Positions 8,768 through 14,080 of a DNA stretch of 14,080 nucleotides are shown one piece after another. The stretch comes from G026625185 sp963727835 (lineage in GTDB: Bacteria; Desulfobacterota; WTBG01; JAGOGO01). Made by a program: the position numbers and the translations under genes. The DNA lies in the NCBI GenBank assembly GCA_963727835.1, contig CAVSIB010000004.1:1-14080 (forward strand). Direction: 5' to 3'. Below the pieces are notes generated by a model. It was not told the DNA's origin. It saw only the letters and a program-made list of their open reading frames with translations, and did no database searches. Numbering within the stretch: the stretch's first letter is position 1; the number at the start of each line of letters is the position of its first letter.

Positions 8768-9825
8768 ATGGCAGAAAAAATTTTCGTTTTAACGCTCACT
8801 CTGCTGTTGACCTTTATATTAAGGTGGGGTTTTAAAACGTTACCTAAGGAGTCTTGGCAGATTCTTGCCTCTTTACCAAAAGAAAAAAGGGAGAACGGCG
8901 AGTGGGAGGGAGTAAATCTTACCTATTATGGTCTATTTACCGCCAACGCTTCCCTTGTAGCCCTGGCAATGCTGTTCGTTCTTTTCTGCTCTTTATCAGT
9001 TCCCGTGCTTGAAGTTTTTGCCATGGCGGTTGTCATGTTATCCATTTGTATTCCTGCTTCAAAAATCATTGCCCGGGTGGTGGAAAAAAAACCTCACACC
9101 TCCACTATCGGGGGCGCCTCCTTCGCGGGCATAGTAATCGCCCCATGGATTGTCTATCTTACTAATGCGACGTTGGGCAGATGGATGGGCTTTGAACTGC
9201 CGGTCCTGGTCGGATTTGCGGTTATTTCCATCGCCTATGCTTTCGGTGAGGGGATCGGAAGGCTTGCGTGCCTCAGCTTCGGGTGCTGTTATGGAAAGCC
9301 TTTATCCAAAACAAATCAATTGCTTCAAACTATTTTTAATAATCGAAACATGGTCTTCACCGGCAAGACCAAGAAAATTGCCTATGCAGATGGGTTCGAT
9401 GGTGAGAAGATGATTCCCGTGCAGGCAGTAACGTCTATTATCTCTATCATTGCCGGGCTATCGGGAACCTATCTCTTTCTAAAAAACCATCCACTCTCGG
9501 CGTTAATCGTTAGCATAGTGACAACCCAGTTGTGGCGAATAATCTCCGAATTTTTCCGAGCTGACTATAGGGGAGACTACCGTGTTTCACTGTATCAAAT
9601 AATGGCAGTGGGATCAATTTTTTACTCAGTTTTCATTTCGTTTTTTTTTCCACGTTACCGACCACCCTGCAACCTACGGATATTGTTGCAGGACTAAGGT
9701 CTTTATGGAATCCTATTGTTATAATTTTTTTAGAATGTTTGTGGGGGGTAGTCTTCTTTTTTACCGGGAGAAGCAAAGTCACCGGGGCATCCATCTCATT
9801 TCACATAATAAAAAATCGGATTTAA
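8768..9825 (+). CDS. Lgt-like polytopic membrane protein (prolipoprotein diacylglyceryl transferase family)
   Basis: Lgt moves a diacylglyceryl group from phosphatidylglycerol to the lipobox cysteine of prolipoproteins. This protein has about seven membrane segments, a signature at residues 164-178 (GRLACLSFGCCYGKP) that corresponds to the Lgt arginine loop, and a late EFFRADYRGDYR (261-272) resembling the conserved acidic/arginine block before the last helices. It is one clean frame to 9641. There a T9 run shifts the frame, and the true C-terminus continues as LWNPIVIIFLECLWGVVFFF then TGRSKVTGASISF to TAA at 9823-9825. The total is about 352 residues, longer than standard Lgt (about 260-300). 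It has a paired Cys and lacks the classic N-x-E of GR-GN-NGE, so it may be a paralogue with another lipid-transfer role. It lies 39 bp after psd. AGAAGGGA lies upstream of ATG 8768, at longer than usual spacing. Confidence 0.75.
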
Positions 9826-9840
9826 CCACTATTTAAAATC

Positions 9841-9862
9841 TTATCAACCTTGTGTTTGATAA
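9841..9862. repeat. short inverted repeat
   Basis: Perfect 7-bp arms TTATCAA/TTGATAA surround an 8-base loop, 15 bp after the Lgt-like gene stop. There is no T-run on either side, so it is a weak terminator candidate at best. The rest of the 270-bp convergent gap to 10096 holds the REP-like element and no gene that I can see. Confidence 0.3.
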
Positions 9863-9905
9863 CTTTCCTCTTCGCCATAAGAGACTGTGTCGTAATACAC
9901 ATTTT

Positions 9906-9979
9906 GGTAGCCGCAAGCTTTAGCTTGCGTTTCTCGGATATGTGATTTCGATATGTTAGCAGCAAAGGCTGCGGCTACC
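9906..9979. repeat. REP-like palindromic element (74 bp)
   Basis: Outer arms GGTAGCCGCA (9906-9915) and TGCGGCTACC (9970-9979) are perfect inverted complements. Just inside the left arm is a small hairpin, GCAAGC-TTTA-GCTTGC. The right side carries a diverged counterpart, AGC-AGCAAAGGCTGCGGCT. The whole is GC-rich compared with its surroundings and sits between convergent genes. This architecture is that of repetitive extragenic palindromes or small non-autonomous elements, which are usually dispersed in many copies and moved by RAYT (TnpA_REP) transposases. No such transposase is present in this window. Confidence 0.65.
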
Positions 9980-10095
9980 CCCTATTTTTAAATTGTAACA
10001 CCGCCTCATAGACTCGAGCGTCCCTCAAAATTCTGAATCGTTTAGCGCACGCGCGCGGGCAAAACCGTTTCCTCACTTTTTCCCGATATAGGTTA

Positions 10096-10754
10096 TCATA
10101 CACTCTTGTAGTCATATTTTGGCGCTCCATCCGACCTTCGTATTTCAGGAATAAACCATCTTCTTTTCTAAACCAATAACAGCAGCTCCACAACATCCCC
10201 TTAAACCCCGTGAGGCTCAATATTACTTTTTGTGCTTCAAATTTTTTTTCCCCTATGGCAAGTGTCTCAATCACATCTTTACGAGCCTTTATTTTCAGAG
10301 ATCAGATTATCAGGCCTTACTGTCCAAAATTCAACTGTGGTAGCTTCGGAAACAATAAAGGGCCTCAAGGAAAGAGAAATCGCCTGATACCAAGGCGCTT
10401 CGTCAATAGATATTTTTTTATAGATTGCTTTCCCTTTGTCCCTTCCTAGAATAACGATACTGACTTTTTCTCTTTTGGCGGCTATGCAGGTATTTTCTTC
10501 CACCCGGCGCATCTCCCATCGGAAAGTTAACATGAGGGATCATTATAGGAAATATACGTTTCACCCGGCCGGACAACAGTGAGCTTTAAACCATCTTCTT
10601 TTTCTAAAATCCATTCAATGGGCAGGGAATCAGAACCTTTTTCCAGATAATCATATCTTTCCAACGCGGCTGCAGGAAGAGAAAAACTAAAAAACAATAA
10701 ACACAAAAAAGTAATATTACCTAACAAGACGTTCCAAAGTTTCTTTTCTTCCAT
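10096..10754 (-). CDS. secreted or periplasmic protein of unknown function (frameshifted)
   Basis: The first codons give a clear signal peptide (MEEKKLWNVLLGNITFLCLL, then FFSFSLPAAALE with a likely signal peptidase I site after Ala). After it comes a beta-rich domain: WILEKEDGLKLTVVRPGETY; then, in another frame, KISIDEAPWYQAISLSLRPF and TVEFWTVRPDNL; then IETLAIGEKKFEAQKVILSL and YWFRKEDGLFLKYEG; and in a last frame SDGAPKYDYKSV with a stop at 10096. Joined, it is about 218 residues. Shifts lie near 10535, 10290 and 10130. The layout loosely resembles DUF3108-type envelope proteins that read out WYWF and D-G-L-F blocks, but I do not claim membership. It follows the PHP/glycosyltransferase gene closely on the same strand, so it may act with it in the envelope. 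Confidence 0.6.
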
Positions 10755-10782
10755 TGCATTTCTCTTTGCTTTATTCCTGTGA

Positions 10783-12642
10783 ATGTTGCGGCATATCACA
10801 GAGAGTTTACGAATTGCGACTCCCGTCCAGCCGCCATTCGGGCTTTGGTTAGGTAAGAAAGACGGTTTCATCCTCGACCCTGTCAGGATTGCTATCTTTT
10901 CGCGGCTGTATCCCCGCTTAACGAGCTCAAGGATATCTTTTCCCTCGGAAACCAGAATCTTATCGGAAAGAGAATAAAAAAAAGAGGTAAAATCTTCAAT
11001 AAGACTTTCCACCGTTTCGTCTTCAATAGCGCTCGTGACCTTATCAGTAAAATCAGGACGAAAAATGCTCATACATTTCACATGGAGCAACCGAATGATC
11101 AGAATTCCCAGTAACCCTACCGGCCCGAGGGTGGAGATGACAATTTCATCCGGTTCAGACTTCATAAATCATTTCAGGGATGCCAGAAGGGAAGGAACCT
11201 GTAGGGCGCAGGAAGTAAAAAATGAAGGAGTATACGAATGGATAAGTGGTAACCTCATTATTTTAAGTTTAATATATTCCGTCTTGCTATCCGGGGGAAA
11301 ACAGGTAACCAGAGTGAGGTTGGCACATAAGAATGCGATAACCGTTCGTGATAGTGGCACATTGACTCCCGGTCATTGATTTCATCAAAAAAATCAGCAA
11401 ACCACAAAATCCGTTTTTTTCTTTTCCTTCTTGTACTCCCATAGATTCGGGAAAGTTCATTCAGCATAGCCCGTGAATTATGTAGTACATTGATGGTGGT
11501 ATAGAAGGGAAGAGAAAGGAAAATTCCGGGAATTGCGTTGCAGAGTACTTTAACAAGCCAAGGAGATCTCCCTGCCGAATGTTAGATTCAATTTCCCCCA
11601 TAAGTTTTTTAAAAAGCTCATCAGCTACCTGGGTTATTTTTTCATACACCATATCGAGCTTAATTTCAACCGCAAGGTCTTTATTCTTCTGAAACAGGTC
11701 CACTAACTCCACCAGCGCCGTTTGGCTCCATTCTCCCTGATCGCCTTGGAAAATTTCATTTTTCCCACTATGAGGCGATTCTTGAGGGTGATGGATTGTG
11801 AATCAAATAGAGAGCCCGTTAACCGTGTTGAAAAGAGGAGTTGACCACCGTTCGCTTTTAGATTTGGAGAAATCATAGGCTACTTTATAAATAGCAAATG
11901 CCAGCCCTTGATAATCATTATGCCGCCCTCCTAGAGAAGATTGCTTTTTCTTAAGCTGTTCAACAAATAATTCCGGGGTATCACCACCCGTACTGGTAAA
12001 AGTTTTCCCAATAAAAAGACCACCATGATCATCAGACCCGCCGGTCAATCCTTTAATCCATGGTGTATCGCTAAAAGGCTCGATCCGGTACTTTTTATAG
12101 AGGTCATCAATTGTTTCTGGAGTAAGGTTCAGAAGAACATCCATCAAAATTTTATTTCCCATTCGGCTACGACTACCGTTAATCCCTTCAAAATAATCGA
12201 AAAGAAGAAACAACCGTTCGATATTCTCAATGGTGAGCTTGTTATTGACTGGATACGTGGCATGGGCAACCGAATGGGCAAGATATTGCTCTTTGAGACA
12301 ACTTCGTAAGTCATAAATATCGGCACGCACCTTATTGATCATTTCGAACTGGGATTCGTTTAATCCATGGACCAGCACATGGATTTTGCAGCCATTTTCG
12401 GGAAAATACGTGGTCACCTCCACACCCGTGAATACCTCACCAGGGTATTTTTCCTTTAATAAAATTGATGCAGCAATCTCATTATGATCGGTTATGGTTA
12501 CCCAGGTCATTCCCCGCTTTTTCGCTTCCGAATAGATTTTTTCCGGTTTAGTATAGGATTCTCGCGTGCCCAGCCGCTGGAGAAACCATTCCGACGGCCG
12601 GTCAGAAAAACAGGAATGGACGTGAAGATCTGCCTTTGTCAT
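10783..12642 (-). CDS. PHP-domain/GT4 glycosyltransferase fusion, C-terminal half missing (frameshifted)
   Basis: The first 279 residues (12642-11803, unbroken) form a PHP phosphoesterase domain with metal ligands visible: H7/H9 (DLHVHS), D52/H53 (TDHNEI), E75 (GVEVTTY), H88 and H92, H127 (AHATYP) and D205/H206 (GGSDDHGG). A helical linker follows over shifts near 11810 and 11715 (ELVDLFQKNKDLAVEIKLDM). Next is a GT4 N-terminal Rossmann half: RILWFADFFDEI, LTLVTCFPPDS, EPDEIVISTLGPVGLLGILI, FRPDFTD, ILELVKRGYSREKIAIL, with shifts near 11480, 11350, 11165 and 10870. The frame then runs into the next gene; the second GT half with its E-x7-E motif is absent. The start ATG 12642 has a perfect AAGGAGGTGAT. 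Family members usually carry both GT halves, so this copy is probably inactive as a transferase, or was shortened by deletion. Confidence 0.75.
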
Positions 12643-12646
12643 AGTA

Positions 12647-12658
12647 TCACCTCCTTAT
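12647..12658 (-). promoter_or_regulatory. very strong ribosome binding site for the PHP/GT gene
   Basis: On the minus strand, AAGGAGGTGAT, complementary to the 16S 3' end over its whole length, precedes ATG 12642 at ideal spacing. It fixes the start and suggests efficient translation. In the 155 bp between it and the IS end I see AT-rich sequence suitable for a promoter, but no convincing -35/-10 pair. Confidence 0.6.
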
Positions 12659-12814
12659 TTAAGCAGGGCTTTCAATGTGCTCAAGTGTTTCCATGGAAAC
12701 TGAAATAAAGAGTCGCCACAGTGTGTATTATCCACTTTATTGTAAATATAGTATGAATGTTGTGAAAATTTTTCGTTAAATCCTCTCACTGGTATTGCTT
12801 TTCCTGAAAAAAGA

Positions 12815-13262
12815 GCTGGTCGGGGAAAACTGGACAGGTGAATAAGTGAGGAAGTTGCTCTATGATCAATCCCTGGAGGATCAAGATATGAGCAAAAGAC
12901 CAAGAAGAAATCATTCGCCTGTATTCAGCCTTGGAAGCCTTGAAAGGGAACCAGACTATTGTTGAGATTGCCGCGCGTTACCAAGTTCATCCGAACCAGA
13001 TTACAGAGTGGAAAAAGCAGCTTTTGGAGCATGCAGAGGAAGTATTCAGCAAGGATCGGAAACCTGATCAAGGGCCAAACGTCAAAGATCTTCACGCAAA
13101 GATTGGGCGACTGTCGATGGAGAACGATTTTTTATCAAGCACGCTCGGTCGCATAGGCCATGCGAGCGCAAAGAGATGATCGACAAAGAGGATGCACTTT
13201 CCGTGACACGTCAATGCGGGATTCCGGGGCTTTCCAGATCAGGGGCTTCTTCTATGCCGGCA
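12815..13262 (+). mobile_element. IS3-family insertion sequence remnant
   Basis: The left end looks like an IS3-type terminus (a GG-GGAAAACTGGACA sequence near 12817-12835), followed by GTGAGGAAG and orfA. orfA and orfB overlap at ATGA, the usual IS3 arrangement for a programmed -1 frameshift. The element stops making sense after about 30 codons of orfB, so roughly two thirds of the IS, including the DDE integrase core and the right terminal repeat, is gone. The left boundary is approximate. The 3' boundary is where orfB similarity ends. Confidence 0.65.
12888..13179 (+). pseudogene. IS3-family transposase OrfA (frameshifted)
   Basis: OrfA supplies the DNA-binding helix-turn-helix part of the IS3 transposase. 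The ATG at 12888 has GGAGGA at 12875-12880 and opens MSKRPRRNHSPVFS, a typical start. A deletion-type shift near 12925 moves the frame to LEALKGNQTIVEIAARYQVH, PNQITEWKKQLLEHAEEVFS and a C-terminal helical, leucine-zipper-like part. The HTH_Tnp_1 core (IAARYQVHPNQITEWKK) is well preserved. The stop TGA at 13177 overlaps the orfB ATG. Because of the shift and the missing orfB, it is not expected to transpose. Confidence 0.8.
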
Positions 13263-13322
13263 CCTAAGCAAATATATAGGCCTTATATACTTCATTTCAA
13301 AGTCAAATCAGCAGCCGCTTAA
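13176..13322 (+). pseudogene. IS3-family transposase OrfB, 5' fragment only
   Basis: This 48-codon frame starts at ATG 13176, overlapping the orfA stop. Residues 1-30 (MIDKEDALSVTRQCGIPGLS, then RSGASSMPAP) match the beginning of IS3 OrfB proteins, which usually read ...LSVTRQC-LLG-SRSS-YY-P. After PAP the sequence becomes unrelated (IYRPYILHF) and ends at 13322. The integrase catalytic core is absent, so this is a dead remnant. Confidence 0.7.
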
Positions 13323-13330
13323 TTATAAGT

Positions 13331-13520
13331 TTAGAAACTCTCCCCCGCTCCTTTGCTATTGACTTTTTCCTCCCCCGGGTTAAAAGAAATTATCAAAGCC
13401 CAGAAACCAATAATCGCAGCACAAAAAATGGATGTCACTGTGGAACTTCCATGAGTGATGAGAATAAAATAAGGCCAATTGCCAGACAAAAAATGCAATG
13501 GGCCCCCTTTATTTTACGGT
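13331..13520 (-). pseudogene. fragment of a small membrane protein, unidentified
   Basis: On the minus strand, a frame ending at 13331 reads VTSIFCAAIIGFWALIISFN then PGEEKVNSKGAGESF: a membrane helix followed by a charged tail. Just upstream, in a neighbouring frame, is a second hydrophobic stretch, IFCLAIGLILFSSLMEVPQ, or alternatively GPIAFFVWQLALFYS in the third frame. Joined, they would be the C-terminal two helices of a membrane protein. No start, Shine-Dalgarno or family is recognisable, and chance hydrophobic frames cannot be excluded. This fills the gap between the IS remnant and the next gene. Confidence 0.25.
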
Positions 13521-13640
13521 GGAGACAAAAAACGTACGTAGCAGGGTCGGTGCGTCATAAATAGGAAAAAGTCTTACAGAGGAACATTTGATACTTTAAC
13601 AAATCAAGGAAATGTAACTTGATTGTCAATTTAGAAGCCA

Positions 13641-14080
13641 TTGAAAAGGATCATCTGTCGTACAAAGAATAAGCCGGGTTGCGGTTTGTTTCTTAGGATT
13701 AGCTCTGTGTGTAAGTATTTCGGGTCCTAACGAGAAGGTCGATAAGCTTTTTGTTTGAGGCTACTCAGCTTCAAAGACGGGCACTTTATACTGAAGCAAC
13801 AAGTTATGCTAACGCCTTGAAATTGAACAATGCTGCACTAAAAAATCTTGAAAGGATAATATCGAAAAATCCATCTTCAGACCCAGCAGCCAGGCTTGCC
13901 CCCGGTCAAACCAGGTTTAAAGGATGCACAATGGATCAATTCAAAGTGAATCAGGTGGTTTTCAAAGGAAGGCACGGGCTGAAAAAGATCCTCTCCTTTG
14001 CGCACTTCTTCCTTCCAAGATGATAGATAAGGTTTTCGAGAGAACCCGAGCTTATTCATTTTAATGCTTCTACTCCTCTG
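13641..14080 (+). CDS. exported helical-repeat (TPR-like) protein, 5' part, frameshifted and cut by the window end
   Basis: A likely TTG start at 13641 leads, after a shift, into a signal-peptide-like RISRVAVCFLGLALCVSISG (frame at 13660). The next frame (from about 13750) reads TQLQRRALYTEATSYANALK and LNNAALKNLERIISKNPSSD, the amphipathic helix-turn-helix spacing of a tetratricopeptide unit. AARLAPGQTRFKGCTMDQFK follows. A last frame gives ARAEKDPLLCALLPSKMIDK and VFERTRAYSF, again like the start of a helical repeat, before the window ends. At least three indels are needed. The class (secreted, TPR-like) is inferred from pattern; the function is unknown. Confidence 0.45.

Noticed and set aside
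10783..11379. Plus-strand frames at 10783-10977 and 11035-11379
   Set aside because: They lie opposite the glycosyltransferase half of the PHP fusion, which has clear family motifs.
13751..14059. Minus-strand frame at 13877-14059 and the plus-frame tail HGLKKILSFAHFFLPR
   Set aside because: The helical-repeat signal continues in a different plus frame after about 13960, so both look like out-of-frame readings.
1..14080. CRISPR arrays, tRNA or rRNA genes, riboswitches, retron or toxin-antitoxin systems
   Set aside because: No direct-repeat/spacer pattern, cloverleaf with the GTTCRA-type arm, or recognisable RNA or protein signature of these kinds was seen on either strand.

Overview
This is accessory, anaerobe-type DNA with moderate GC. 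It was read by eye, without searches. The gene set suggests an anaerobic bacterium of the Desulfobacterota (deltaproteobacterial) kind. It includes a Tat-exported respiratory reductive dehalogenase with its membrane anchor, a PHP-domain/glycosyltransferase fusion, a phosphatidylserine decarboxylase in a lipid-related cluster, and an IS3 remnant. The lineage is inferred from gene families, not shown directly.

Layout. (1) 1-2800, minus strand: a TetR-family regulator with a clear promoter, then rdhA and rdhB. This looks like a regulated organohalide-respiration operon. (2) 2870-3221, minus: a degraded PhoU-like remnant, otherwise AT-rich spacer. (3) 3441-5147, plus: a GT4 glycosyltransferase followed in frame by a PAP2 lipid phosphatase. 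(4) 5282-9825, plus: a large protein of unknown function, a small overlapping protein, phosphatidylserine decarboxylase (psd) and an atypical Lgt-like polytopic membrane protein. Spacing is tight and all genes point the same way, so this is probably one operon for membrane phospholipid or lipoprotein work. (5) 9841-9979: inverted repeats, including a 74-bp REP-like palindromic element between convergent transcription units. (6) 10096-12642, minus: a PHP-domain/GT4 fusion that lacks the second glycosyltransferase half, followed by a secreted protein of unknown function. (7) 12815-13322: an IS3-family remnant. (8) 13331-14080: a membrane-protein scrap and the 5' part of a secreted helical-repeat gene that runs off the window.

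The dominant oddity is that almost every gene carries single-base frameshifts. Homology-like signal continues in the neighbouring frame after each shift, with few internal stops from substitutions. This fits an indel-rich read or assembly better than old pseudogenes, although recent genome decay cannot be excluded. Genes are given here as the span covered by their joined fragments. Real losses that indels do not explain are the missing C-terminal domain of the PHP/GT protein, the short PhoU remnant, and the IS element cut after the start of orfB.
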